Source: DASQZK01 sp963771005 (GTDB lineage Bacteria > Bacteroidota > Bacteroidia > Bacteroidales > GCA-2748055). From it: a stretch of 64,000 nucleotides of DNA. Position 1 is the first letter of the stretch; each line of letters starts with the position of its first letter. The translations under genes were made by a program, and so were the position numbers. Of the stretch, positions 41,788 through 50,844 are shown piece by piece. The notes under the pieces were generated by a model. The model saw only the letters and a program-made list of their open reading frames with translations, was not told the origin of the DNA and made no database searches. The stretch spans positions 1,426,001 through 1,490,000 of the forward strand of contig CAVYRO010000002.1 in assembly GCA_963771005.1 (NCBI GenBank), read 5' to 3'.

Positions 41788-43119
41788 ATGGAATATTTAA
41801 CTGGAGATACAGAATTTTTTCCCGGCATCGGGAAGATTGCTTACGAAGGCAAAGGATCAAAAAATCCTCTGGCATTCAAATTCTACAATCCCGACCAGGT
41901 CCTCAGCAACGGAAAGACCATGAAGGAATATTTCCGTTTTGCCATGGCTTACTGGCATACCATGCACGGCAAAGGCGGCGATCCTTTCGGTCCCGGCACA
42001 AGGGATTTCCCGTGGGAAATAAAGAATGACCCTGTGCAGACAGCAAAATCGCGTATGGATGCGGCTTTCGAATTTATAACCAAGATGGGGCTGCCTTTTT
42101 ATTGCTTCCATGATCTCGATCTTGTGGATGAAGGCAGCAGCATCCGGGAAACGGAGGACCGGCTGGGGGTGATGGTTGACTACGCGCGCCAGAAACAAAA
42201 GGACTCGGGCGTAAAACTCCTGTGGGGAACGGCCAACCTTTTTTCACATCCGCGCTATATGAACGGCGCCGCAACAAACCCGGATTTCAATGCAGTTGCC
42301 TGGGCTGCAACACAGGTTAAGAATGCCATCGATGCCACTATCGCCCTCGGTGGGGAAAACTATCTCTTCTGGGGAGGCCGCGAAGGCTACATGTCTCTTC
42401 TCAACACCAACATGAAAAGGGAGAGCGAGCACATGGCAAAATTTCTCCACCTCGCTAAAGACTATGCCAGGCAAAACGGTTTTAAAGGCACCTTCCTCAT
42501 CGAGCCGAAACCCATGGAACCCACCAAACACCAGTATGATTTCGATACCGCCACAGTGATCGGCTTCCTGAGGCAGTATGGGCTCGATGGTGATTTCAAG
42601 CTGAACATCGAAGTCAACCATGCCACTCTTGCAGGACATACCTTCCAGCATGAGTTGCAGGTTGCTGCCGATGCCGGCCTCTTCTGCAGCATCGATGCCA
42701 ACCGTGGGGACTACCAGAACGGTTGGGATACAGACCAGTTCCCTTTGAACATCTATGAACTTGTCGAAACCATGCTGGTGATCATCGAAGCCGGGGGGTT
42801 TACTTCCGGAGGTATCAATTTTGATGCAAAGGTCAGGCGGAATTCCACAGATCTTGAAGACCGTTTCATCGCCCATATTTCCGGGATAGATGCATTTGCA
42901 CGCGCCTTTCTCATAGCCGATGAGATCCTTGCCAAATCGGACTACCGAAAGCTACGGAAAGAAAGATACGCTTCATTCGATTCGGATGACGGGCGGAAAT
43001 TTGAAGAGGGAAATCTAACCCTGGAAGATTTGAGGAAGATTGCCATCACCAACGGTGAACCCGAACAGATCAGCGGCAAACAGGAGATGTATGAGGCCCT
43101 GTTAAACCAGTATATATAA
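41788..43119 (+). CDS. xylA: Xylose isomerase
   Basis: The 443-residue class II xylose isomerase converts D-xylose to D-xylulose. Typical motifs are FYCFHDLDLV (catalytic His), LLWGTANLFSHPRYMNGAAT, FWGGREGYMSLLNTNMKRES, FLIEPKPMEPTKHQYDFD (metal-binding Glu), the FKLNIEVNHATLAGHTFQHE segment and FSIDANRGD-like FCSIDANRGDYQNGWDTDQF. It is a tetrameric Mg2+/Mn2+ enzyme in characterised relatives. It sits 5 nt after xylB and 89 nt before the transporter. Confidence 0.97.
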   Translation: MEYLTGDTEFFPGIGKIAYEGKGSKNPLAFKFYNPDQVLSNGKTMKEYFRFAMAYWHTMHGKGGDPFGPGTRDFPWEIKNDPVQTAKSRMDAAFEFITKMGLPFYCFHDLDLVDEGSSIRETEDRLGVMVDYARQKQKDSGVKLLWGTANLFSHPRYMNGAATNPDFNAVAWAATQVKNAIDATIALGGENYLFWGGREGYMSLLNTNMKRESEHMAKFLHLAKDYARQNGFKGTFLIEPKPMEPTKHQYDFDTATVIGFLRQYGLDGDFKLNIEVNHATLAGHTFQHELQVAADAGLFCSIDANRGDYQNGWDTDQFPLNIYELVETMLVIIEAGGFTSGGINFDAKVRRNSTDLEDRFIAHISGIDAFARAFLIADEILAKSDYRKLRKERYASFDSDDGRKFEEGNLTLEDLRKIAITNGEPEQISGKQEMYEALLNQYI

Positions 43120-43208
43120 GGAATCAAATGCCGGCGGTTCCGACTGGCCGGCAGATCCCTTCAGAGAAAATCCAAACACCGGCCTGACTCCCGGTAAACA
43201 CGCATGAT

Positions 43209-44813
43209 ATGAATTCATCCAAACCAAATTTTTCGCTTGTCATTGGCCTTACCATGGTTGCCACCCTGGGCGGTCTGTTGTTCGGTTATGATACCGCGGT
43301 GATCAACGGTGCCATCAAAGCCCTTGAAAATTTCTTCATCGAGCCCCTCAGGGCGAACCCGGATATGGCGGTAAACGTGATCTCGGAGTTTAAGGTGGCA
43401 GCTACACTATGTTTTGCCATTGTAGCCATCCTGGTGAGCAGCTTCTTTTACCGGTTATTCGGAGCCGGAAAAGGTACCCTGTACAGCGTAATTCTTTTTC
43501 TTATCGTGGGACTGCTTGTATATTTTAAATTCCTGGCCCTGCCTAATGAACTCACGGAGAATATGGCCAATTCAGTGAGCGGTTTCACTATCGCCAGCGC
43601 TTTGCTGGGGTGCATTATCGGGGGCTCGCTCGGAGGATATATCAGCCAGACGGCAGGACGAAAGAGAGGCCTTCTCCTCGCCGCGGCTCTGTTCCTCATC
43701 TCGGCCGTAGGCTCTGCCATTCCCGACAAAATGAATTTTCTCGGTGCAGAAGTGATCAGCAGCTTCATCTTTTACCGGGTGATCGGCGGGATCGGCGTAG
43801 GACTGGCCTCCATGCTTTCCCCCATGTATATCGCCGAAATCGCACCTGCAGGGATCCGGGGCAATCTCGTATCATGGAACCAGTTCGCTATCATTTTCGG
43901 GATGCTGGTTGTTTATTTTGTTAATTACAGCATCGCACGCGGACAGGACCAGGTCTGGATCAATGAGATGGGATGGCGGTGGATGTTTGCCTCCGAGACC
44001 GTACCGGCAACCGTGTTCTTCATCCTCCTCTTTTTCGTTCCCGAGACTCCCAGGTTCCTCGTCATGAAAAACCAGGAAGATAAGGCGCTCAACCTGCTCA
44101 CGCGACTCACCGGGGGGTCGAAGGCCCGTGAAACCATCGGTGAGATCAAAAAGACACTGGTCCATAAAAGGGCTCCCTGGCTCAGCTATGGAGGAGCTGT
44201 GATCGTCATCGGTATCTTTCTTTCTGTTTTCCAGCAATTCGTCGGTATAAATGTCGTGCTCTACTATGCCTCCAGTATTTTCAGCAATATGGGCAGTTCA
44301 ACAGATTCCTCCCTGCTTCAGACCATCATTGTCGGAGCGGTAAACCTGATTTTCACCGTCCTGGCAATTTTCACTGTCGACCGGTTTGGCCGGAAGCCCC
44401 TGCAGATCATCGGGGGACTTGGAATGGCCGCAAGTATGATCTGTCTCGGATTCAGCTTCTATATCGGTAACCTGGGAGTGGTGGCCCTGATATTCATGCT
44501 GGCGTACACGGCCTTTTTCGCCATGTCGTGGGGCCCGGTGACGTGGGTTTTGCTTTCGGAGATCTTTCCGAATTCCATCCGGGGAGCCATGTCTATAGCC
44601 GTAGCGGCGCAGTGGATCGCAAACCTGGTGATTTCCTGGACCTTCCCTATTCTCGACGGCAATCCATGGCTGACGCAAAATTTCCACAAGGGATTCGCGT
44701 ACTGGATCTATGGCATCATGGGTATCCTGGCAGCCGTTTTCATGTGGAAGTTCGTTCCCGAAACCAAGGGAAAAACGCTGGAGGATATGGAAAAGATATG
44801 GGCAAAGTCGTAG
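43209..44813 (+). CDS. xylE: MFS sugar porter, D-xylose:H+ symporter-like
   Basis: The 534-residue 12-TM sugar porter has motifs LGGLLFGYDTAVINGAI (TM1), GSLGGYISQTAGRKRG, YRVIGGIGVGLASMLSPMYI, PETPRFLVMKNQEDKALNLL, FTVDRFGRKPLQIIGG and VPETKGKTLEDME. It is ~50 residues longer than E. coli XylE, with the extra sequence between TM2 and TM3 (RLFGAGKGTLYSVILFLIVG ... LPNELTENMANSVSG), a layout I associate with Bacteroides XylT. It ends the xylose operon and is followed by an 18-bp palindrome. A decayed relative lies at 21991-22637. Other sugars cannot be excluded. Confidence 0.9.
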   Translation: MNSSKPNFSLVIGLTMVATLGGLLFGYDTAVINGAIKALENFFIEPLRANPDMAVNVISEFKVAATLCFAIVAILVSSFFYRLFGAGKGTLYSVILFLIVGLLVYFKFLALPNELTENMANSVSGFTIASALLGCIIGGSLGGYISQTAGRKRGLLLAAALFLISAVGSAIPDKMNFLGAEVISSFIFYRVIGGIGVGLASMLSPMYIAEIAPAGIRGNLVSWNQFAIIFGMLVVYFVNYSIARGQDQVWINEMGWRWMFASETVPATVFFILLFFVPETPRFLVMKNQEDKALNLLTRLTGGSKARETIGEIKKTLVHKRAPWLSYGGAVIVIGIFLSVFQQFVGINVVLYYASSIFSNMGSSTDSSLLQTIIVGAVNLIFTVLAIFTVDRFGRKPLQIIGGLGMAASMICLGFSFYIGNLGVVALIFMLAYTAFFAMSWGPVTWVLLSEIFPNSIRGAMSIAVAAQWIANLVISWTFPILDGNPWLTQNFHKGFAYWIYGIMGILAAVFMWKFVPETKGKTLEDMEKIWAKS

Positions 44814-44814
44814 G

Positions 44815-44832
44815 GGCAGGTCGCGACCTGCC
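44815..44832. terminator. 18-bp perfect palindrome after the xylose transporter
   Basis: GGCAGGTCGCGACCTGCC begins 2 nt past the transporter stop codon. No T-tract follows, so a rho-independent terminator is uncertain. The same palindrome type (GTAGGGGCAGGTCGCGACC) recurs in unrelated bacterial genomes as a dispersed element. Confidence 0.45.
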
Positions 44833-44852
44833 ATGTAATCCATCCAGTCCGG

Positions 44853-45180
44853 TCCGAAGAATTTGGTGATTTAGTGATTTGGTGAAGTGGTGAAGTGGAA
44901 GAGGAACGCGGATTTGACGGATTTGTGCGGATAATCACGGAGCTAATCTGTGATAATCTGTGCAATCTGTGGTGAAACTCCCCGAAGAATTTGGTGATTT
45001 GGTGATTTAGTGATTTGGTGAAGTGGAAGAGGAACGCGGATTCGACGGATTTGTGCGGATAATCACGGAGCTAATCTGTGATAATCTGTGCAATCTGTGG
45101 TGAAACTCCCCGAAGAATTTGGTGATTTGGTGAATGGAGTTCAAACCATCTTCAAACCATCTCAAACCATCTAAATCCAT
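44853..45180. repeat. Dispersed mosaic repeat, copy 5 (two tandem units)
   Basis: Two nearly identical units of ~125 bp each contain GAAGAATTTGGTGATTT, GTGAAGTGGAAGAGGAACGC, GGATTTGTGCGGATAATCAC and AATCTGTGCAATCTGTGG. They are followed by a short CAAACCATCT tract. It separates the xylose operon from the convergent HlyD gene. Confidence 0.87.
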
Positions 45181-45192
45181 GATCACCCCTCT

Positions 45193-46518
45193 TCATCGCG
45201 GCCTGTTAAGGTCCTTTTGCCTGTTGATCACGGATTTAACAGGATTAACGATCCTTTCCAGGAGTCGTGCATCGTCGGTGATGATCTCAGCCTTTCCCCG
45301 CATATCCTGGGCAAAATCGACTTTGATCCCGTAGGTTGTGGTCAATAAATCAGGCAGGATTACGAGCACGGAATAAGCATTGTCGCTGGCCACCAGGGAA
45401 ATGTTACTGACCTTTCCCTTAACGATCCCGTATTCCATGTACGGGTAATTGGCGAATTTAATATTGACGTTCTGACCTGTCTTCACCTTCCCCGACCCGG
45501 CGATCGGCAGCTCGATCTTCCCGATGATCTCTCCCGCATTTTCGGGTATTACTGTCATTACAACCTCACCCTGTTTTACGTTTTGGTTTTCGCTCCAGAA
45601 CTCGGTGAAACTGACCGTGCCGCCAATAGAGGAACGAAGCACATATTTCTCATCCCATGCCGCCACGGCAGCCGAAAGGTTGTCGTAAGCCTCGATCACC
45701 TGGAGCCGGAGTTTCCCGGCCTGTTCATGCTTCTGAAGTTCAAGGTCGAGGATCATCTGCTGGAGCTTGGATATCTGGATCTCGTTATTCACAAGAACAC
45801 TGCGTGATTCTTCGTATGCTCTCTGCTTTACGAGGAATGCCGATTTCGATTTTTCAAAATCGGCCTGGGGTACAACTCCCTGGCGGTAAAGGGTTGAGTC
45901 GCGGCTGAATTGGTTCTGCGCCAGGTTCACCTCGTCACTGATGATCCTGCTTTGCTTTTTCAACGTCCAGGAGTAAGACTGGTAGCGGCTTATCTCTTCC
46001 TTCACCGATTGGACCTTTTGATCATGATAATTCAGCTTGATGAAGTTCAGAAGGTCTTCGTACTGTTTCAGAAAATTAGCATAGGAAGTCTGAATATCGC
46101 CGAGATCCAGGTTACCGGGAAAATGGAATTCCGGGTCTTTACCCGGTGTGGTCAGGAGAAACCTGAAGGTATCGAGTCTCTCTTTCAGCAATTGCACATC
46201 GTTCAGGTCGGCAGGATTTCCAATAAGGGCCATGATCTGACCTGCGCTGACCTTCCCGTTGTCCTTTACCAGTAAAGTTGCTATCCGGCCATCGCTTTTC
46301 GCCACAGCATGGTAAGGAGGATTTTCCGTTGTAACGTAAATGTTGGCGGGAATGATATAAGGATACTTGAACACCCAGCTTCCGAGAAGGATGATGGAGA
46401 TGATAATGAACAGCAACAGGATTCCCCACCTCACGATCCAGTGGGGAATGTGTCCGAGGATCTCCCTGACCTCCTCGCTCCGTATCTCCGTGGTGTTTAT
46501 TTTATTTTCGCCGGGCAT
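45193..46518 (-). CDS. HlyD-family periplasmic adaptor
   Basis: The 441-residue membrane-fusion protein has one N-terminal transmembrane helix (WGILLLFIIISIILLGSWVF, ~32-51), a biotinyl-lipoyl half-motif (HAVAKSDGRIATLLVKDNGK), a long coiled-coil hairpin (~90-290) and a C-terminal beta-barrel part (GGTVSFTEFWSENQNVKQGE, GQNVNIKFANYPYMEYGIVK). Such adaptors join an inner-membrane ABC exporter to an outer-membrane channel, in Bacteroidota often for leader-peptide substrates. Here no ABC exporter, TolC-like gene or precursor peptide adjoins: upstream is a mosaic repeat and gyrB. It is a solitary gene or the stranded remnant of a larger export locus. Confidence 0.87.
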   Translation of the reverse strand: MPGENKINTTEIRSEEVREILGHIPHWIVRWGILLLFIIISIILLGSWVFKYPYIIPANIYVTTENPPYHAVAKSDGRIATLLVKDNGKVSAGQIMALIGNPADLNDVQLLKERLDTFRFLLTTPGKDPEFHFPGNLDLGDIQTSYANFLKQYEDLLNFIKLNYHDQKVQSVKEEISRYQSYSWTLKKQSRIISDEVNLAQNQFSRDSTLYRQGVVPQADFEKSKSAFLVKQRAYEESRSVLVNNEIQISKLQQMILDLELQKHEQAGKLRLQVIEAYDNLSAAVAAWDEKYVLRSSIGGTVSFTEFWSENQNVKQGEVVMTVIPENAGEIIGKIELPIAGSGKVKTGQNVNIKFANYPYMEYGIVKGKVSNISLVASDNAYSVLVILPDLLTTTYGIKVDFAQDMRGKAEIITDDARLLERIVNPVKSVINRQKDLNRPR

Positions 46519-46557
46519 AAGGCATTTTCATACGGCGTTAATATACAAAAAAATAAT

Positions 46558-46793
46558 TCGGTAACGCGGATTTGACGGATTTGTGCGGATAATTACGGAG
46601 CTAATCTGTGCTAATCTGTGAAATCTGTGGTTAAACTCCCCGAAGAATTTGTTGATTTGTTGAGTTGTTGATTTGTTGATTGGAATTCAAACCATTTCAA
46701 ACCACTTCAAACCATTTCAAACCACTTCAAACCATTTCAAACCACTTCAAACCATTTCAAACCATTTCAAACATCCTCAAACAACTTCTTCCT
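46558..46793. repeat. Dispersed mosaic repeat, copy 6
   Basis: Begins ACGCGGATTTGACGGATTTG and AATCTGTGAAATCTGTGG, then GAAGAATTTGTTGATTTG. It continues as a regular tract alternating CAAACCATTT and CAAACCACTT (20-bp super-period) and reaches the gyrB stop codon. Confidence 0.87.
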
Positions 46794-48795
46794 AAGCATC
46801 AATTTTCGCGTATTTCGCGTGTTTTTCAATGAATTCCCGGCGTGGCGGAACATCGTCACCCATGAGCATGGAAAAGATCCTGTCGGCTTCGGCGGCGCTC
46901 TCAATGGTAACCTGTCTGAGGGTACGGTGTTCGGGGTTCATGGTGGTATCCCAGAGCTGTTCTGCGTTCATTTCACCGAGCCCTTTATAGCGTTGCACGT
47001 GCACACCGGCGGTGCTTTTGGTCAGTTCCTCGACGATCTGCTTGCGTTCCTCTTCGGTCCAGCAGTACCTCTCCTGGCTTCCCTTCTTGATCTGGTAGAG
47101 CGGCGGGGTCGCAATATAAAGATGACCGTTCTTAATAAGTTCGTTCATATACCGGAAAAAGAAAGTCATGACAAGGGTGGAGATATGGCTGCCGTCAACA
47201 TCGGCATCGGTCATGATAATGATTTTATGATACCTCAGTTTTTCGACATTGAGCTCCTTGCTGTCTTCCTCGGTACCGATGGTAACCCCAAGGGCTGTGA
47301 AGATATTCTTGATCTCTTCGTTTTCAAAGATCTTGTACTGCATGGCTTTTTCCACGTTCAGTATCTTACCTTTGAGGGGAAGGATCGCCTGGAAGTTACG
47401 GTCGCGGCCCTGTTTTGCCGTTCCGCCTGCGGAATCACCCTCAACGATAAATATTTCCGTTTTTGCAGGGTCCTTATCGGAACAGTCGGCCAGTTTACCC
47501 GGCAGTCCGGCTCCCGAGAGTACATTTTTTCGCTGTACGAGTTCGCGTGCCTTTCGTGCAGCATGACGGGCCATGGCGGCCAGGATTACTTTTTGCACGA
47601 TCGAGCGGGCATCCTTTGGATGCTCCTCGAGGTAATAGGAAAGTTCGCTGCTAACAGCACCATCGACAACACCCATGATCTCGGAGTTACCCAATTTCGT
47701 TTTGGTCTGACCTTCGAACTGCGGTTCGGCCACCTTAACGGAGATGATGGCCGTAAGCCCTTCACGGAAATCGTCACCGTTGATATCGAACTTAAGCTTG
47801 GCAAGCATTCCGGATTTCTCCGCATAGGATTTAAGCGTACGGGTAAGCCCGCGCCTGAAACCTGCAAGGTGGGTTCCACCTTCTATGGTGTTAATATTAT
47901 TCACATACGAGTGGATGTTCTCGGTGAATGAAGTGTTATAGTGAAGAGCGATCTCCACGGGAACCCCGTTTTTTTCCGTTTCTATATGAATGATTTCGTC
48001 AATAAGTCTTTCGCGGTTCACATCGAGAAACCGGACGAATTCCTTCAATCCTTCTTCCGATAAATAGCTTTCAGTGCGAAAGGTCTCGTTCCCGTTTCCA
48101 TCCCCGTTCCCGTTCTCTTCCAGTTCGCGCTGGTCAGTGATGGTAAGCCGGATGCCTTTGTTCAGGAAGGCAAGCTCGCGAAGCCGTGATGCAAGGATCT
48201 CAAAATTAAAGGTTGTGGTGGTGAATATCTCACTATCGGGCATAAAAGTGATTATTGTCCCCGTATCATTTGTAGTTCCGATTTCACGTATACTGTAAAG
48301 CGGTTTGCCCCTGCCGTATTCCTGCTCATAAATTTTCCCGTCCTTGTGTACTTCTGCCCTGAGATTGACGGAAAGGGCATTGACGCAGGAGACACCGACG
48401 CCATGCAGACCTCCTGAAACTTTGTAGGAATCTTTATCAAATTTACCTCCGGCATGCAAAACGGTCATGACAACCTCGAGGGCGGATTTTTTTTCCTTCA
48501 GCATCAAATCAACCGGGATACCGCGGCCATCATCAATAACCGTGATTGAACCGTCTGCATTGATGATAACATCGATATTGGAACAATATCCGGCCAGCGC
48601 TTCATCGATGGAGTTATCCACAACTTCATAGACCAGGTGATGCAGTCCCTTCACACTGATGTCTCCGATATACATGGCCGGCCTCTTACGAACGGCTTCG
48701 AGGCCTTCCAGTACCTGGATGCTTGTGGCGGAATAGCTTTTTCCGTTAGCTCCAATAACTACATTTTCGTTCAATTCTTTCTCTTTATTATCCAT
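46792..48795 (-). CDS. gyrB: DNA gyrase subunit B
   Basis: The ~667-residue type IIA topoisomerase ATPase subunit supercoils DNA with GyrA. GHKL ATPase motifs are VYEVVDNSIDEALAGY, DDGRGIPV and GGLHGVGVSCVNALS; the transducer and TOPRIM motifs are IFIVEGDSAGGTAKQGRDR and TDADVDGSHI; the C-terminal QRYKGLGEMNAEQLW is typical. GyrB is favoured over ParE by the length and the single-copy genomic look, though the two are close. An Asn/Gly-rich insert (EENGNGDGNGNE) sits at about residue 218. The start is MDNKEKELNE; an ATG 24 nt upstream is less likely. A TACCTTTG promoter element lies ~205 nt upstream. Confidence 0.95.
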   Translation of the reverse strand: MDNKEKELNENVVIGANGKSYSATSIQVLEGLEAVRKRPAMYIGDISVKGLHHLVYEVVDNSIDEALAGYCSNIDVIINADGSITVIDDGRGIPVDLMLKEKKSALEVVMTVLHAGGKFDKDSYKVSGGLHGVGVSCVNALSVNLRAEVHKDGKIYEQEYGRGKPLYSIREIGTTNDTGTIITFMPDSEIFTTTTFNFEILASRLRELAFLNKGIRLTITDQRELEENGNGDGNGNETFRTESYLSEEGLKEFVRFLDVNRERLIDEIIHIETEKNGVPVEIALHYNTSFTENIHSYVNNINTIEGGTHLAGFRRGLTRTLKSYAEKSGMLAKLKFDINGDDFREGLTAIISVKVAEPQFEGQTKTKLGNSEIMGVVDGAVSSELSYYLEEHPKDARSIVQKVILAAMARHAARKARELVQRKNVLSGAGLPGKLADCSDKDPAKTEIFIVEGDSAGGTAKQGRDRNFQAILPLKGKILNVEKAMQYKIFENEEIKNIFTALGVTIGTEEDSKELNVEKLRYHKIIIMTDADVDGSHISTLVMTFFFRYMNELIKNGHLYIATPPLYQIKKGSQERYCWTEEERKQIVEELTKSTAGVHVQRYKGLGEMNAEQLWDTTMNPEHRTLRQVTIESAAEADRIFSMLMGDDVPPRREFIEKHAKYAKIDA

Positions 48796-48998
48796 TTTGA
48801 AAATATTTATGATCTGCACAGCAAACCTTGGAGGTCATCAGATGACCCCTGCAGGTAATTTTTCCGTGAATTAAGCTGGATGAGACTGTTTCCCGCAGGT
48901 AATGAAATACGGACCTTTAAAAACCGGTTATTGTTATATAAAAACAGCTTGAATTTCAATTCTTTACACTATCATTCCAACATCACTCATTTTCTACT

Positions 48999-49006
48999 CA
49001 AAGGTA
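48999..49006 (-). promoter_or_regulatory. Putative -7 element (TACCTTTG) for gyrB
   Basis: The minus strand reads TACCTTTG (TAnnTTTG) in the 376-nt A+T-rich gap 48796-49171, implying a ~200-nt leader before gyrB. Nothing else is recognisable in this gap. Confidence 0.4.
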
Positions 49007-49171
49007 CAAAAAATGAACGATTTTCCCGCGCGAAAAAGTAAGTATTTTTTGGAGTTTTTCAACAAAGAATCAACATAGCAATCAGCCTGAATTTCAATTT
49101 ATTAAATCAAAAATATCCGGCAAATTTCGTACATGCTGCTAATCCGTTCGGAAAATGCGTCAACGTATTGA

Positions 49172-50818
49172 CTATAAAGCATATGTGAACCCAATCATGG
49201 CCTGGAAGCGCCGGGCGGGATACTGGTTCCATATCATATACTTCGATGCGGTGAAATTATTCAGCCGCAAAAAGAAGGAAAGGAGCTTCGTATAACGGTA
49301 TTCAACAGACAGATCCGGAACCAGATAAGGATCGAGTTCGATAGCCCCGGAAGTCCCTTCGGCATACCTTTTACCGGTATAATACAGGTTGGCATCTATC
49401 AGTATCTTGTCCCGCAGGTTGTAGGAGGCGGCGAATCCGGCTTCGAAGGCGGGCCTGTGCCAGGGATAGGCCAGGGTGTCGAGTTCATAATGGGTGTAAT
49501 GCACATTCAGCATGAGCCTTAACTTTTCGCTCTGATCCCAGATGATCTGTCCGGAAGCTTTCAGGATAGAGGCATTGTCATACCTGACAGTGAAATGGTT
49601 ATGCAGTACATCGGTGGTATCGTTTACGTAAAAATACAGGTCGCTGACCTGGGCATACGAAAGCCGGAAGTCATAAGCCATTTTTGAACTGTACCTTCCC
49701 TTGAGACCGAAATACCCGTTGATGCCATAATCGGAATTTTTAACCGACAGGCCGGGTACAATGAAGGGATTTTCAAAGATGATCTTCCGGTAGCTGTTGA
49801 TTTCCCGGCTGCCGTCGACACCCATGTAGGGTATAAGTACATTCCTGACGACATTGAACTGGAAATTCGCACGGGGATAGATGTGGATCGTCCCGGTTTC
49901 GCCAACATCCGTCGTGGTATTCAGACCCAGGAGGAACCTCCAGTCGGCAGCCCCTCTGGTCACGAATGGATTAACTTTCACAACAAGGTTATCAAAGGAA
50001 TCGATGCCTGCGGATTTACCGTAGTACTCCACTCCCATATCCAGACCTGAGTACCAGTCTTTGATAAAATGCTCGAATTTCGCATCGATCCTGAACGCAT
50101 TTTCCGTATTCGCGAAGGCGTCACGTGTGAGCTGGTAATCGAATCCCAGCCGGAAATTCAGATGAAGTGAATCGGGATGGCTGGAGTAAAGTGCGGCCCT
50201 TGCACCCGCTGAATAAATCTTTTGCTTAATAGCCTTATTCTCGAGTAAGGTGTCAAGTTCAGGGTCGTACCCGTAATAGAGAACCGAATTATATCCACCT
50301 GAAATTCCGCCCTCCAGTACCGAGCGGTAAAACAAGTGCTTCCCATAAATTTCACCGGCATTATCGCTGTAATTTTCCGGCACCTTTAAGCCGTTTTCCA
50401 GGGTGACTTTCCCTGCCGATGACTGGTGCCGCAGGTACAGGCCGAGGTCGGCCTTCCGCGACCTGAGGTTGTTCACTGTCAGCTCGGCGAAGGGAGTAAA
50501 ATAATTACCGATACCCAGGGATAACTGGCTCTTGTACAGTCTTTCGAGAGGCAGCCCCACCATCCGGGCCGGCTGTATGGGCTTAACGGCAAAATGGGTA
50601 TCGTACCTTTTAGGAGTGATGGAAAAATCAAAATCGGGAGAAACCCTCGTCGAATCATTAAATTTCGGAAGCAGGTTAATCTTCCCGGCATCCGAAAGTG
50701 TGGGCGTATAGGGTTTAACCACCCTTACCTCTTTCTCGATCTGGTTCTGGGACGAGACGGGCAGTGTCATAAAAGCCATAACCGGCAGTGAGAATATGAT
50801 CTTAAGCAATGATTTCAT
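49172..50818 (-). CDS. Outer-membrane beta-barrel protein (TonB-receptor-like barrel)
   Basis: The 548-residue protein has a signal peptide (MKSLLKIIFSLPVMAFMTLP...SSQ), a short periplasmic stretch (EVRVVKPYTPTLSDAGKINL), then alternating amphipathic strands to the terminal aromatic strand (FQAMIGFTYAL), as in outer-membrane barrels. It lacks a plug domain and TonB box of normal TonB-dependent receptors. It follows the large TPR gene by 26 nt; this pairing is recurrent in Bacteroidota as far as I recall. The two may form an envelope complex. Substrate or role unknown. Confidence 0.78.
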   Translation of the reverse strand: MKSLLKIIFSLPVMAFMTLPVSSQNQIEKEVRVVKPYTPTLSDAGKINLLPKFNDSTRVSPDFDFSITPKRYDTHFAVKPIQPARMVGLPLERLYKSQLSLGIGNYFTPFAELTVNNLRSRKADLGLYLRHQSSAGKVTLENGLKVPENYSDNAGEIYGKHLFYRSVLEGGISGGYNSVLYYGYDPELDTLLENKAIKQKIYSAGARAALYSSHPDSLHLNFRLGFDYQLTRDAFANTENAFRIDAKFEHFIKDWYSGLDMGVEYYGKSAGIDSFDNLVVKVNPFVTRGAADWRFLLGLNTTTDVGETGTIHIYPRANFQFNVVRNVLIPYMGVDGSREINSYRKIIFENPFIVPGLSVKNSDYGINGYFGLKGRYSSKMAYDFRLSYAQVSDLYFYVNDTTDVLHNHFTVRYDNASILKASGQIIWDQSEKLRLMLNVHYTHYELDTLAYPWHRPAFEAGFAASYNLRDKILIDANLYYTGKRYAEGTSGAIELDPYLVPDLSVEYRYTKLLSFFLRLNNFTASKYMIWNQYPARRFQAMIGFTYAL

Positions 50819-50844
50819 AGTACAAACGTTCAGGGGTTAATCAA

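Noticed and set aside
46819..47931. 370-codon + strand ORF
   Set aside because: It is entirely antisense to gyrB, whose motifs are complete; a shadow of high-G+C third positions.
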